64,000 nucleotides of DNA from Bacillus sp. FJAT-28004 (GTDB taxonomy: Bacteria; Bacillota; Bacilli; Paenibacillales; Paenibacillaceae), in assembly GCF_001280845.1 (NCBI RefSeq), contig NZ_LGHP01000001.1, positions 4,013,093-4,077,092 of the forward strand, given 5' to 3'. Under the pieces are notes generated by a model. It saw only the letters and a list, made by a program, of their open reading frames with translations, was not told the DNA's origin and searched no databases. How positions within the stretch are numbered: the stretch's first letter is position 1; every line of letters starts with the position of its first letter. Below, in pieces: positions 44,210 to 54,448 of the stretch. A program made the position numbers and the translations under genes.

Positions 44210-44327
44210 GATTTTATGCGATTAACATGAGTGGATATCAAGCAGAATATTTCTTGATAGGTCGTGCGGAGATTATAATCGAATTCGAGCCTCGAACAAA
44301 GAGTGTCTAATCAAACATCGTCATGCT

Positions 44328-44357
44328 GGAGAAGGGCCAAGGGGTCCTTCTCCTTTT
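44328..44357 (+). terminator. Terminator of the MFS gene
   Basis: Eleven-bp stem, GGAGAAGGGCC (44328-44338) with GGTCCTTCTCC (44343-44353), loop AAGG, then TTTT. Confidence 0.88.
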
Positions 44358-44381
44358 AATTGAAACATGAATTATACTAAT

Positions 44382-45206
44382 TTAGCATTGCGCATCAGTC
44401 ATTTCGTTGGTGAAGGCGCGTTTATATTCCTGCGCCGACATCTTTACTGCTGATTCCGGAGAATAATGAAATTGCAGTGCACGGCGACCCTTCGGTGACT
44501 GATTGGATGGCGTGCCATGATGAATCAGACCATGGAAAAACATCGTTCCACCGGGTGATAAGGGCACCGCGACATCTTTATCTACCTGCACACTGCTATC
44601 ACAGAGCTGCCAATCCCTCTCGGCATAATGTGGAACGAACCCTTCCTTTTGTGACTTCGGAATGACGTGCATACATCCGTTGTCAATCGTTGCTTCATCT
44701 ATTGCGATCCACACTCCTATTACTGACTTGTTAAAAGCAAGAGGTCCATATGCCATATCCTGATGCCATGGTTTTTCACCACCTCCATGGGGCGGTTTCA
44801 TCAATGCCATGTTCTGAACAAGAACTGGTTTTTCACCTAATATTTTCTCCAAGATCCTCAATAAGGTGGGGTGATAGGCAATCGCCTGCATGGCTTCCTC
44901 TACTTCTACGAGATCATAAATCTTACGAATGGCTAGCTCCCTATCGAGGTCAGTATGCAGTTGGTCTTGCGGCTTAGCAAATTGTAATTTAGCTCCCTTA
45001 GTATCTTTCAACAATATGCTCTTTAGTGCTTCAGATGCATCTGAAACTTCCTTAGAGCTAAACAGAGAATCAATAGCAAAAAATCCAGTTTCTTTGTACT
45101 CAACTACCTGATTATCCGAAAAATCATAAATAGATTGAAGAGGTGTGTATGTGTTGTCGTACATGTACATGAACTTAGAAATCTCTTCCTCTGTTTGCCA
45201 TTTCAT
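44382..45206 (-). CDS. PhyH-family 2OG-Fe(II) dioxygenase
   Basis: 274 residues of the phytanoyl-CoA dioxygenase superfamily. Iron ligands His and Asp are in WHQDMAYGP, the distal His in HGLIHHGTPSN, and the 2-oxoglutarate Arg in GRRALQFHY. Members hydroxylate varied small metabolites. It is divergent from the AraC gene at 45371, which is the likely regulator. Substrate unknown. Confidence 0.88.
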   Translation of the reverse strand: MKWQTEEEISKFMYMYDNTYTPLQSIYDFSDNQVVEYKETGFFAIDSLFSSKEVSDASEALKSILLKDTKGAKLQFAKPQDQLHTDLDRELAIRKIYDLVEVEEAMQAIAYHPTLLRILEKILGEKPVLVQNMALMKPPHGGGEKPWHQDMAYGPLAFNKSVIGVWIAIDEATIDNGCMHVIPKSQKEGFVPHYAERDWQLCDSSVQVDKDVAVPLSPGGTMFFHGLIHHGTPSNQSPKGRRALQFHYSPESAVKMSAQEYKRAFTNEMTDAQC

Positions 45207-45370
45207 CGTTTATATCGACTCCTTTTATGAACCTTCTATATGCCAAATATACCATTTGAGGTTTCCAAACCAAATATCCCAAGTCATATATAATTTGTAT
45301 CTAAATGCATATCGAACTATTTCGTAATCTGTTAAAATGATGGAAATTAAGTTGAAACGGGGCCCGGAAT

Positions 45371-46222
45371 ATGAAGATACAACCACCGTTTGATTTTCTC
45401 CACCACGCGTTAATCAAGCCCTGTTATAACTCAGGGAAGGTCAAATGTGAGCCAGGCTGGTCTTGGCATCCCCGTCTTCTTCCACAGGATTGGGATCTTT
45501 GGTACGTCATTTCAGGCACCGGCACAATGCATATTAATGACGAATGCTTTTCAGTAAACAAAGGTACTTGTTTCCTAACCCGTCCTGGCGATCGTATTTA
45601 TGCCACACAAAATCTCGAAGATCGGCTCACCGTTATCTACCATCATTTTAGCGTATCCCATTCACTCACCCATCAGGCTTTTCGTTCCGAGGAGTTACCC
45701 CCCAGGATGACTCAGGTACAGGACTCTTTTGGGTTCGAGCAACAATTGAATCAACTATTGAACATTCTAGAACGGAAGGACATTTGGGTCGAGGAAGAGT
45801 TCCATTCTTTAATGAAGCATATCCTTTTACTCTTATATAAGGCACATGCTTCTCAGATGGAATGGAGTGAAGCCAAGCTTCGTCAACAGAAAATCATCCA
45901 AGGTGTAATGAATTATGTGAAAGACCGAATCGATCAGCGAATCGATTATAACGAACTAGCAGAGGCATTCACCTTGAACTCTCGTTATATCAGTCATATT
46001 TTCAAGTTAAACACCGGCTACTCCTTAAAAGAAAACATAACCCGCCTGCGGCTGGAACGAGCCGTGACATTGCTGACGGAAACCCCTTTATCCATTTCAG
46101 AGATCGCTGATATGCTTGGGTTCACGGACATTTATCATTTCAGCAAGCTTTTTAAAGCACACTATGGGGTACCGCCATCAGCCTACCGTTATCATTTAAA
46201 ACCGAGCAAGCCTCAATCTTGA
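45371..46222 (+). CDS. AraC-family regulator with cupin sensor domain
   Basis: 283 residues. The N-terminal AraC-binding cupin (about 25-100, WYVISGTGTMHIND) is followed by a C-terminal double helix-turn-helix (about 175-278, ending GVPPSAYRYH). It is divergent from the dioxygenase gene with a 164-base shared promoter region, so it probably controls that gene. Confidence 0.9.
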   Translation: MKIQPPFDFLHHALIKPCYNSGKVKCEPGWSWHPRLLPQDWDLWYVISGTGTMHINDECFSVNKGTCFLTRPGDRIYATQNLEDRLTVIYHHFSVSHSLTHQAFRSEELPPRMTQVQDSFGFEQQLNQLLNILERKDIWVEEEFHSLMKHILLLLYKAHASQMEWSEAKLRQQKIIQGVMNYVKDRIDQRIDYNELAEAFTLNSRYISHIFKLNTGYSLKENITRLRLERAVTLLTETPLSISEIADMLGFTDIYHFSKLFKAHYGVPPSAYRYHLKPSKPQS

Positions 46223-46276
46223 AGCAGCTCCAATACTCCACTTCCAAACGGCGATTATTATACCAATCCCATAAAA

Positions 46277-46323
46277 GGGGCTGTCCTACGGTCATTTCTG
46301 ACCTTTTGAGACAGTCTCTTTTT
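46277..46323 (+). terminator. Terminator after the AraC gene
   Basis: GGGGCTGTC (46277-46285) with GACAGTCTC (46310-46318), inner GGTCA/TGACC hairpin, followed by TTTTT. It resembles the element at 30170-30230. Confidence 0.8.
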
Positions 46324-46447
46324 GTTTCTTATTTTATTATTTTGCTGTCACATTTACCCAATCTTTATATGATTTTAATTTTACTCGTATAATCCGATGA
46401 TAAAATTCTCCTTTGTACATAACAATATCTGACAGAAGAGGTGCGTA

Positions 46448-49400
46448 ATGAGGAGAGGAAACAAGAAAACCATAGTATGGTTATTACTATGCAGTCTGCT
46501 GTTCGGTACAGTTCCGATGGCGGAATCTGCAGCAGCTATGGAAGGTCTAACAGTGACGACGCCAAAGCTATTGATAACGGAGCTAGTACCGGACAGTGCC
46601 AATGTTGGCGGGGCAGATGGATATGAATTTGTGGAAGTATATAATAATTCACAGGATACTATTAATTTCAAAGATTACGGTATCCATTATGTGAATGATA
46701 AAGTAACGACAGCATGGCCGCTTTCCACGAAAGAGGACATACTTATTCCTCCTGGCAAAGCTATCGTTCTATGGGTAATGAATGCTAAAAATGGCAGTCA
46801 GACTGCTGCTGATTTTAACAAGAACTACAGCACTGACCTTATTGTAAATTCGGATTTATTCCGATTTGAGGCGGTGAAAGACAGTGAAGGCATTATTATC
46901 AGCGGAGGTATGTCCAACGCGGGACCGAGGTCTCTAGCTATTAAGGATGCCTCCGGAATATTAATATCTCAGGCAACCTATCAGACGGATGCTCAAACCC
47001 AAGAGAATAAAGGAATCTTCTATAAAATCCCAACGTCGATAGGGTCAACGGAAATGATGATGATGGAAGGTGCAGGCACACTGCCAGCAACACCGGGAAG
47101 CATTACTTCCGAGCAAATAACGCTGCCTACTTTTAACGCTCCTCCGGTTATTAATCATATTCCAGTGATGTCAGCAAGCGTGCAAAGTGATCTTGCGATT
47201 ATGGCTGAAATCCTTAATGATGAGAGCCAAAACGGTGACAAAAATGATCCAGTAACGGCAACGCTTTTTTACAAAACGATTTCGCAGCAGTTTTTTACCG
47301 CTTCTAGCATGAGTTCTTCTGCTGGCGGCTTCAACTTTGAAGGTTTGATCGGAAAATCAGCTATGGTTGAGCCGGAGCTGCAGTACTATATTCAGGCGAA
47401 GGACAAGGACAATACGGTTACGACTTCTACTTATACAGTGGGTATGGAGGGACTGCCTGCTTTTGATTCGTCAAAAGTACCGCCGCTGCTCATAACAGAG
47501 CTAGTACCGGATAGTGTTAATCGTCTTTCAAGTGATGACGGTGAATTTATCGAACTTTATAATAATACGAATAAGGAAATCAATTTCAGTGATTATAAAA
47601 TTTATTATCGTTACCCCGATTCCGGTCCGGATGCAGATGTCATTTGGCCGACGGATAGAGAGGATATTCGGATACCCGCTCAAAGCACGATGGTATTTTG
47701 GGTAATCAACAGTGCAAACAAAAACCAGACGGTCGCAGACTTTAACGCATCATATGGAACGCAGCTTGTTGAGAACAAAGATATCGTCAAAATTTACAGC
47801 GATGGTATGGCAAATGGAAGCAAGAGAGGCGTAGTAGTTGGTACGAATACACATAAGGAAATCGCTTCTGTTTATTATGACGGTTCCAATAAAATGGACG
47901 TTGCTGCAGGCAAGGGTATTTTCTATAAATACCCAGTAAACGGCTCAACAACTTTGATCAAATACAATGTAGGTGTGGAAAATGCGACACCGGGCAAAGT
48001 AGACAAGGCTCAAGTACCTTCTGAGCCGATCGATGTGCAAGAGGATACGATTGCTCCAACGATTACAGATGTAACGGGCCAGGAGAAGATCGACCAATCA
48101 AGCCATTTGGAATTAATTGCGGATGCGCAAGATGATCGGAATATCAAATCTGTATCCGTTTATTTCAAGACGAACATGGATGCGGAGTATACCAAACACT
48201 ATTTGTATCAAGATTATAGCGATACGATGTACCATTACATGCTGGCATCTCCGAATCTAATAGCCAAAACTTATGTTGACTATTATTTTGAAGCATCTGA
48301 TGGTACGCATACAAGCAAGTCTAGCGTAAAGCGTGTATCCGTAACGGGTGGACCTGATCGCTCTGAGCTTCGCTTGAATGTGAAAAATGACGATGTGGTT
48401 TCCGGCACTTATGTACTGAAAGGCACAGCAGAGAGCGCAGATACGGATTCACTGCAACTGACGGTTGACGGAAACCAGTTGGATAATTCTTACCGGGCAC
48501 TGGAGAATGATGCGTACTTTGCATTCGAAGCGGCTGAGGTGAATTACTATTTTAAAAATGCGGTAACGGTTGGCGATGAAATCCTCTATACCTTTATGGA
48601 TCCTATCAATACGTATGAAACGTTAAGCTACTCCATCGATAGCGCAAGACTGAAGGAAGGTGTTAATGCAATTGCCATTCGAGCGGGAACGAAGACGGGA
48701 CCTTTCGATGATCGTCCAGAGGAGAACAGAGACGATTTCCAGGTGAGAAATGTCCGTCTCGTCTTATCTGATGGCACAACCATTTATGATCCAGCTTATT
48801 CAGATAAGAACAAGGATATTAAAATTGGTGACTCTTCTATTACGAAGCCAAAATTTATTGATTTTAAATTCCCGCTAACAGCAGACAAAATGCATGCGAA
48901 AGCAAGTGATTGGGATACGAAAGCGCTGGCGGACGGTGTTCATACCATTGCAGTGAAGGATGGAAGCAAAGAGGTTAGCGCTAAGGTGACTGTCGATAAC
49001 ACGGCTCCCGTTATTGTACCGAGCGTGGAAGATGGCAAGACTTATCGCGGTACGATTAAGCTTGCTGCGAATGTAACCGATGTACTTGCAGGATTAGCTT
49101 CCACTAAGGCAACACTTGATGGTTCAGTTATCGAATTTCCTTATGAGACAACATCTGGAAAACTAACTGGCGGAGAGCATCTGTTCGTTATTGAAGCAAC
49201 GGACAAAGCCGGAAATAAGGCAGAAAAAACGATTCGCTTCATTGTTCCTAATGAGAATCCAGATAAGCCGCAGTTGGTTTCACCTCTAAAGGGTGATATT
49301 CTGTCGGGAAGCAACAGCGTTAAGCTGACGGTCAAGGCAAGCGACCCGTCGGAAGATATCATGAATCTAACCTTCATGAAAGGTTTTAATTATGACGCAA

Positions 49401-51514
49401 CCAGTAAGTCAGGCTTTGCGGCTTATAAAGGAGTATCGGATATCGAGCCTCCGAAGCAAATTAAGCCAGACGGCGATGACGTTATGGATGGGGCGGACTA
49501 TAGTAAGATTCAAGCGGCAGATGGCGAATACCTTGTAAATGATTCTGCTGACGGCTTCCCGTATCATCGCTTCACCATTCAACTGGATGAGACAGTGAAG
49601 GCAACTGATCGTGTCGATATTCAGTGGAAAGGTAATTCACTGGAGGGCAGAAAGGTAAGCATATACGCTTGGAGCATGAAGGACAGTCGCTGGGCATTGC
49701 TCGATTATAAAGTTGCAGGAGAAGAAGACTTCGATTTAGGGGCAACCGTAAAAGCAGGTGAGTATAACAACGGCGGAACCATTAACGTTATGGTGCAGGA
49801 TGAGCTGCCTGTGAAGCAGGACAGCTATGACTTTTCTTTCATTTGGATGTCTGATACGCAATACTATTCAGAGAGCTATCCGGAAATTTATCAGAAAAAT
49901 GTGGAATGGATTGTTGAGCAGCAAGAGGCAATGAACATTAAGTATGTTATCCATACTGGTGATATTGTCGATAAGGCGGATCAAGAATTCCAATGGCAAA
50001 ATGCGAATAAAAGCATGAAGGTACTTGATGATTCCGGCATACCTTACGGTGTATTAGCTGGCAATCATGACGTCTCTCATCAAACAGGAGACTACTCTTA
50101 TTATTGGAAGCATTATGGCGAGGATCGGTTTAAAAACCAGCCAACTTACGGCGGGTCCTATCAGAACAATCGCGGACACTTTGATTTAATTTCTGCTGGA
50201 GGCGTAGATTTCATCATCGTATATATGGGTTGGAATATTGATGATGAGCAGATCGATTGGATTAATCAAGTGGTGCAGGATCATCCGGATCGGAAAGCTA
50301 TATTAGCTTTTCATGAGTATATGCTCGTATCCAATAATCGAGCTCCTATAGCAGACAAAATTTTTGAACGTGTGGTTGTTCCAAATAAGAATGTGATTGC
50401 GACCTTGTCAGGTCATTACCATGATGCAGAGACTTTGGTAGACGAAATTGATGACAATGGTGACGGTGTTCCAGATCGTAAAGTATATCAAATGCTAGCC
50501 GATTACCAAGGAGCAGAGAAAGGCGGACTTGGCTATATTAGGCTAATGCAGTTTGACTTGCAGAACAATCAGGTGCATATGAAGACGTATTCCCCTTATT
50601 TGAATGATTATAATTATTATGATCCGAATGAATTCCCGAGGAAAGACGAATTTGACTTGGATGTTGATCTTACGACCATGGTGAAACGTGTAGCTACCGA
50701 TTATTTCGGCGTTAAGGTTTATACCGATCAGAAGATTGGACAGGCGACGAAAGTGGCAAGCGGAAGCGAAGCATCAGCTGTATGGGAAGGACTAGCTGCT
50801 GACCATTATTATCAATGGTATGTAGTGGCGGAAGATGCTAACAGCGGCTATACACTATCTGATATTTGGAGCTTTGCGACTGGTGATGTTCCTTCTGGCG
50901 GGAACGAGGGTGGAAACAACGGCGGCAATGGAGGAACAGAAGTGAAGCCGATTGATCCTACTGAACCTACTGAAAAACCTAGCTTCACAGATACAAAATT
51001 GCATTGGGCGAAAGAAGCTATTGCGAAGCTTGCGGAGCAACAGATTATTACAGGTTACCCAGACGGGACATTCAAGCCGAATAATCATATGAACAGGGCA
51101 GAGTATGCAGCTGTCGTATATAGATTGATGGGACTCAAAACTTCCACCGGGAATTCGCCGTCTTTCACAGATGTAGGCTCCGATAAGTGGTATACGAAGT
51201 ATGTGACCGAATTGTCGGATGCAGGAATCATCAATGGCTTTGAAGACGGCACGTTTAGACCGAATCAAGATATGACAAGAGAAGAAGCATTCGTTATTTT
51301 GTACAGAGGAATGAAGGATAAGCTAGTCGTAGCTTCGGGCACTGCTGAACCGAAATTTGCAGACGGAGGTAAGATTTCAGTCTGGGCACAGGAAGCAGCC
51401 GCAGCCTTAGTTAAGGCTGGTGTTATTAAAGGTTATGAGGATGGAACACTTCGTCCGAAAAATACAATTACACGAGCGGAGATCGCAGAAATTGCAGCAT
51501 TTTTTTTGAAGTAA
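46448..51514 (+). CDS. SLH-anchored surface metallophosphoesterase with lamin-tail domains
   Basis: 1688 residues. A Sec signal peptide (1-32) is followed by two lamin-tail domains (about 41-190 and 347-520, both starting LLITELVPDS). Several Ig-like/beta-sandwich segments follow (about 530-1050). A calcineurin-like phosphoesterase domain spans about 1130-1345, with MSDTQ (Asp1136), GDIVDK (Asp1172), GNHD (Asn1206, His1207) and GHYHD (His1323, His1325). Next is a fibronectin-like domain and a Gly/Asn-rich linker. Three SLH repeats (about 1513-1555, 1573-1615, 1637-1688) bind the protein to pyruvylated wall polymer. It is predicted to hydrolyse phosphoesters at the cell surface. A TATAAT at 46388 is its likely -10. 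Confidence 0.9.
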   Translation: MRRGNKKTIVWLLLCSLLFGTVPMAESAAAMEGLTVTTPKLLITELVPDSANVGGADGYEFVEVYNNSQDTINFKDYGIHYVNDKVTTAWPLSTKEDILIPPGKAIVLWVMNAKNGSQTAADFNKNYSTDLIVNSDLFRFEAVKDSEGIIISGGMSNAGPRSLAIKDASGILISQATYQTDAQTQENKGIFYKIPTSIGSTEMMMMEGAGTLPATPGSITSEQITLPTFNAPPVINHIPVMSASVQSDLAIMAEILNDESQNGDKNDPVTATLFYKTISQQFFTASSMSSSAGGFNFEGLIGKSAMVEPELQYYIQAKDKDNTVTTSTYTVGMEGLPAFDSSKVPPLLITELVPDSVNRLSSDDGEFIELYNNTNKEINFSDYKIYYRYPDSGPDADVIWPTDREDIRIPAQSTMVFWVINSANKNQTVADFNASYGTQLVENKDIVKIYSDGMANGSKRGVVVGTNTHKEIASVYYDGSNKMDVAAGKGIFYKYPVNGSTTLIKYNVGVENATPGKVDKAQVPSEPIDVQEDTIAPTITDVTGQEKIDQSSHLELIADAQDDRNIKSVSVYFKTNMDAEYTKHYLYQDYSDTMYHYMLASPNLIAKTYVDYYFEASDGTHTSKSSVKRVSVTGGPDRSELRLNVKNDDVVSGTYVLKGTAESADTDSLQLTVDGNQLDNSYRALENDAYFAFEAAEVNYYFKNAVTVGDEILYTFMDPINTYETLSYSIDSARLKEGVNAIAIRAGTKTGPFDDRPEENRDDFQVRNVRLVLSDGTTIYDPAYSDKNKDIKIGDSSITKPKFIDFKFPLTADKMHAKASDWDTKALADGVHTIAVKDGSKEVSAKVTVDNTAPVIVPSVEDGKTYRGTIKLAANVTDVLAGLASTKATLDGSVIEFPYETTSGKLTGGEHLFVIEATDKAGNKAEKTIRFIVPNENPDKPQLVSPLKGDILSGSNSVKLTVKASDPSEDIMNLTFMKGFNYDATSKSGFAAYKGVSDIEPPKQIKPDGDDVMDGADYSKIQAADGEYLVNDSADGFPYHRFTIQLDETVKATDRVDIQWKGNSLEGRKVSIYAWSMKDSRWALLDYKVAGEEDFDLGATVKAGEYNNGGTINVMVQDELPVKQDSYDFSFIWMSDTQYYSESYPEIYQKNVEWIVEQQEAMNIKYVIHTGDIVDKADQEFQWQNANKSMKVLDDSGIPYGVLAGNHDVSHQTGDYSYYWKHYGEDRFKNQPTYGGSYQNNRGHFDLISAGGVDFIIVYMGWNIDDEQIDWINQVVQDHPDRKAILAFHEYMLVSNNRAPIADKIFERVVVPNKNVIATLSGHYHDAETLVDEIDDNGDGVPDRKVYQMLADYQGAEKGGLGYIRLMQFDLQNNQVHMKTYSPYLNDYNYYDPNEFPRKDEFDLDVDLTTMVKRVATDYFGVKVYTDQKIGQATKVASGSEASAVWEGLAADHYYQWYVVAEDANSGYTLSDIWSFATGDVPSGGNEGGNNGGNGGTEVKPIDPTEPTEKPSFTDTKLHWAKEAIAKLAEQQIITGYPDGTFKPNNHMNRAEYAAVVYRLMGLKTSTGNSPSFTDVGSDKWYTKYVTELSDAGIINGFEDGTFRPNQDMTREEAFVILYRGMKDKLVVASGTAEPKFADGGKISVWAQEAAAALVKAGVIKGYEDGTLRPKNTITRAEIAEIAAFFLK

Positions 51515-51553
51515 TAGTGCATAAGAGGCTGATTGACTAGTCTTAAATGATCT

Positions 51554-51604
51554 AAGACCCGAAAGATAGACACTTTTTTATAAAGTGTTCGTCTCTCGGG
51601 TCTT
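51554..51604. terminator. Bidirectional terminator after the SLH protein gene
   Basis: AAGACCCGA (51554-51562) pairs with TCGGGTCTT (51596-51604); inner ACACTTT (51570-51576) pairs with AAAGTGT (51582-51588). Lies between convergent genes. Confidence 0.82.
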
Positions 51605-51621
51605 TACGTATCTTTTTTAAA

Positions 51622-52881
51622 TTATCTTAACGCTGTTGACCGCTTCTCGCGAAATAGCATAAAGAAAAGCATAGATGCGGTGACATAAAGTGCTCCAGTT
51701 ATGCTGAACGTAATGGCATATCCCCAATAATAGCCATAGGTAGCAATGAGATGAGAATGAATCGGTCCCATTGTCGCCCACCCTAGCATAAAGGCAGTCT
51801 GCATGCAGGAATTAGCTAAACTTTGCTTTTTTGCAGAGACCCGATCGATTAGAATAGCCGATTGCAGCGGATTAGCCGCATTCATAAGTGCTTGTCTGAA
51901 TAGAAAGCTAATAGAAGCCACGAGTAGTAGATTCGTAAAACCTGTTAATAGCAGGAATGGCAGCGAAAGCGTTTGGAAAATAACGATTGCTTTCACTTGT
52001 CCGACTCGATTAGCGAGCGACGGGCCAATGAGCATAGAGATAATGGTCATGACTTGACCTAATGAAAGTAATAAGCTCATCGCACTAAGCGATATCGAGA
52101 AACGATTGGTGAAATATAAATTTAAATATGGAACGACAAGTCCAGATCCGATACCAATCAAAAGCTGTATGGAGGCAAACTTCATAATAAATGAAATTTC
52201 TCCATTTGAATGAGCTGCTTGGTGTGAAGTGGTCGGCTCGTTAGATGCTTCAGCGCTAGCCTTCTGGGTACGTGCTGCTTCCCTAATCGCTTGCAAAGGC
52301 AGAAACGCTGCTAAAGTCGCGATACTACCCACGAGCAAAACAATTTTAAACGAGAGCAGTTTATTTATTCCTGCTGCTTGCATAACATCCGCTATGACGC
52401 CACCACCAAGGCTGCCAGCAACCTGTGAGGCGAGCACAAACGCTGAATATATGCTGAATATGCGCAGCCGATCTGCTTTAGCTATATTTTCGGCAAGGAA
52501 AGGTATGGCGAGTACCTGAAAGATAGCAGCAAATAAGCCTGTCAGAACGGCCATCGTAAGTAAACTGCTCTCTGTTTCAAATAAGGAGCGGCCAGCCAGT
52601 ACGACACCGCTGCATAAAGCGCCAATGACGAGCAACCGTTTGCGGCTGGCGCGATCACCGAACAAACCAATAGGAATGAAGCACAATGCCGTTGCGAGCG
52701 ATTGCATACTGACGATTTTACCACTCATGGCGTCGGGGTAACCGAGCTCGTGGATGTACAAATTATAGAGTACCGAGAACATGCCCGTACCGATTTGATA
52801 TAACATATTTGCTAGAAAGAATAGACGAATATTTCGGGTCCAGCCCTGCCATTCTGTGGCGGTAGATTGAATGAATTTCAC
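51622..52881 (-). CDS. MFS transporter 2
   Basis: 419 residues, about 12 membrane helices. A motif-A-like GLFGDRASRKRLLV lies between helices 2 and 3, and a central charged loop contains KASAEASNEPTTSHQAAHSN. General MFS efflux-type permease; substrate unknown. Single gene, convergent with the SLH protein. Confidence 0.88.
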   Translation of the reverse strand: MKFIQSTATEWQGWTRNIRLFFLANMLYQIGTGMFSVLYNLYIHELGYPDAMSGKIVSMQSLATALCFIPIGLFGDRASRKRLLVIGALCSGVVLAGRSLFETESSLLTMAVLTGLFAAIFQVLAIPFLAENIAKADRLRIFSIYSAFVLASQVAGSLGGGVIADVMQAAGINKLLSFKIVLLVGSIATLAAFLPLQAIREAARTQKASAEASNEPTTSHQAAHSNGEISFIMKFASIQLLIGIGSGLVVPYLNLYFTNRFSISLSAMSLLLSLGQVMTIISMLIGPSLANRVGQVKAIVIFQTLSLPFLLLTGFTNLLLVASISFLFRQALMNAANPLQSAILIDRVSAKKQSLANSCMQTAFMLGWATMGPIHSHLIATYGYYWGYAITFSITGALYVTASMLFFMLFREKRSTALR

Positions 52882-53075
52882 GTAGATGCCTCCTGAAGAT
52901 GTTCCAAACTACCTTACTCCACTGGCAACGGTAAATCAATCGGAAATTATTGCGCAGGCAAAAATAATGGAATGTGCGTCTGTCTAAAGGGATGAAACAT
53001 AGGAGAATAATTCCCTCCCCCATACAATCATGATATGCTAAACGTACGAATTTAAAAATGAGGTGAGAGATTCAT

Positions 53076-53438
53076 ATGCAAACATTTGTGTTGCTCGGTT
53101 GTATTCTGATGGTGCTCGCGGTCGCTATTGGCGCGTTCGGCGCACATGCGCTGAAAAGTAAAATAACACCGGATAAGCTGAAGGTATACGAGGTAGGTGT
53201 GCAGTATCACATTGCGCATGCATTAGGATTGATTCTAATCGGGCTGCTAGTGAACCAATTTCCGGATGCTCAAATCATCGTTACGGGCGGCTGGTTTTTG
53301 GTAGCGGGAATTATTTTGTTCTCGGGAAGCCTATACGTATTAAGTATTGCAAAAGCTCGGTTTCTTGGTCCGATAACTCCGCTAGGCGGACTTTCTTTTA
53401 TGATTGGTTGGGTACTTGTCGCTGTAGGTGTCCTTTAG
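53076..53438 (+). CDS. DUF423 membrane protein (YwdK-like)
   Basis: 120 residues with four membrane helices and the family signature GAFGAHALK near the N-terminus and LGGLSFMIGWV near the C-terminus. Small conserved inner-membrane protein of unknown function. GAGGTGAGAG precedes the ATG. Single gene followed by a terminator. Confidence 0.9.
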   Translation: MQTFVLLGCILMVLAVAIGAFGAHALKSKITPDKLKVYEVGVQYHIAHALGLILIGLLVNQFPDAQIIVTGGWFLVAGIILFSGSLYVLSIAKARFLGPITPLGGLSFMIGWVLVAVGVL

Positions 53439-53470
53439 GGGGTATACACAGCAATAATAATTGTACATAA

Positions 53471-53507
53471 AAAATGACACGGACCTATAAAGGACGGTGT
53501 CATTTTT
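53471..53507. terminator. Terminator between DUF423 and SGNH genes
   Basis: AAAATGACAC (53471-53480) with GTGTCATTTTT (53497-53507), inner CC/GG pairs. A- and T-runs on both sides suit termination in both directions. Confidence 0.88.
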
Positions 53508-53533
53508 AATTCTCAATATTATATACCGCATGA

Positions 53534-54184
53534 CTAATAGCTAGTAACAAGATAAGGAGTCAAGCCGTTTGCGATAACTTGATGCCCACGATCATTTGGA
53601 TGGATAGGCAGTGATAAGCTCAAAGCATCTTCTAATTTTCCATTACGATAACCATAGACTAGTGCTGCTTGTTTTCCTTCAAACCATCTATGAACGGGGG
53701 CGATTTTTGCATTGTAGCTTTGGGCGACCTCGTTTATGGTGTAATTTAATTGGTCTATGGATGCAGCTGCAAGAGGGCTATTCGGAAACGGATTATATTG
53801 CGTGCAGCAAATGATATGGGCGCGGCTTTCACTTTTTATATGAGATAAAATGGCATGTAGATTTCGCTTATAAGGGGTTAAAATTTGTTTTATAGCTAGC
53901 GGTTGCTGGTTCTTAAGCGAAGACAGTGCAGCGTTTGCTAAATCTACTCCTCCTATCCATACAGAAACCACATCGGATTGGTTAATAGCGGAGGAACCCT
54001 TCCAGGTTACTGCATGTAATAGATCATAGCTGCTCCAACCCGGACGAGCTAATACATATCCAGTTACCCTGTGGGAACGTGAGCGTGAATTTAAAGCGGA
54101 AACGGCTAGTTGGGGATATGCTTTTGCGAAAGAGGAGGCATTCTCCCCATAGGTAATAGAATCACCAAGAGCTGTATAGAGCAT
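53534..54184 (-). CDS. SGNH/GDSL-type hydrolase
   Basis: 216 residues. Block I TALGDSITYG (nucleophile Ser), block III-like SVWIGGVDLAN and block V PIHPNDRGH with the catalytic Asp/His. No signal peptide, so a cytoplasmic esterase or lipase-like enzyme. The frame is open to an ATG at 54214, but AGGGAGGA lies before the ATG at 54184, where the family fold begins. Confidence 0.87.
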   Translation of the reverse strand: MLYTALGDSITYGENASSFAKAYPQLAVSALNSRSRSHRVTGYVLARPGWSSYDLLHAVTWKGSSAINQSDVVSVWIGGVDLANAALSSLKNQQPLAIKQILTPYKRNLHAILSHIKSESRAHIICCTQYNPFPNSPLAAASIDQLNYTINEVAQSYNAKIAPVHRWFEGKQAALVYGYRNGKLEDALSLSLPIHPNDRGHQVIANGLTPYLVTSY

Positions 54185-54214
54185 AAGAATAACGTCCTCC
54201 CTACTCTTAATCAT

Positions 54215-54448
54215 ACAGACAATGCAAATAGGCTAGAGGAAATTTGAGGCTAACAATCGACTGTTGTTTGTCCGTCTACTTCACTATTGCATCTCTAATG
54301 ATATAGTATTGCAATGATATGCCGTTTGCGTGGACACTTGTTCAATAGCAGATAATTTAATAAATTTTATTGATAATTATTGACTTCATTTCAAATGCTT
54401 TGTACGCTGTGCTGAGGAGCAAAGTCTATCAACATAGGAGTCGACAGA
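54215..54448. other. Divergent intergenic region
   Basis: No gene seen. TTGACT at 54380-54385 could be a -35 for the sensor-regulator, but the matching -10 (TACGCT) is poor. TTGATAATTATTGA nearby resembles a Fur box only loosely and is not called. Confidence 0.35.
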
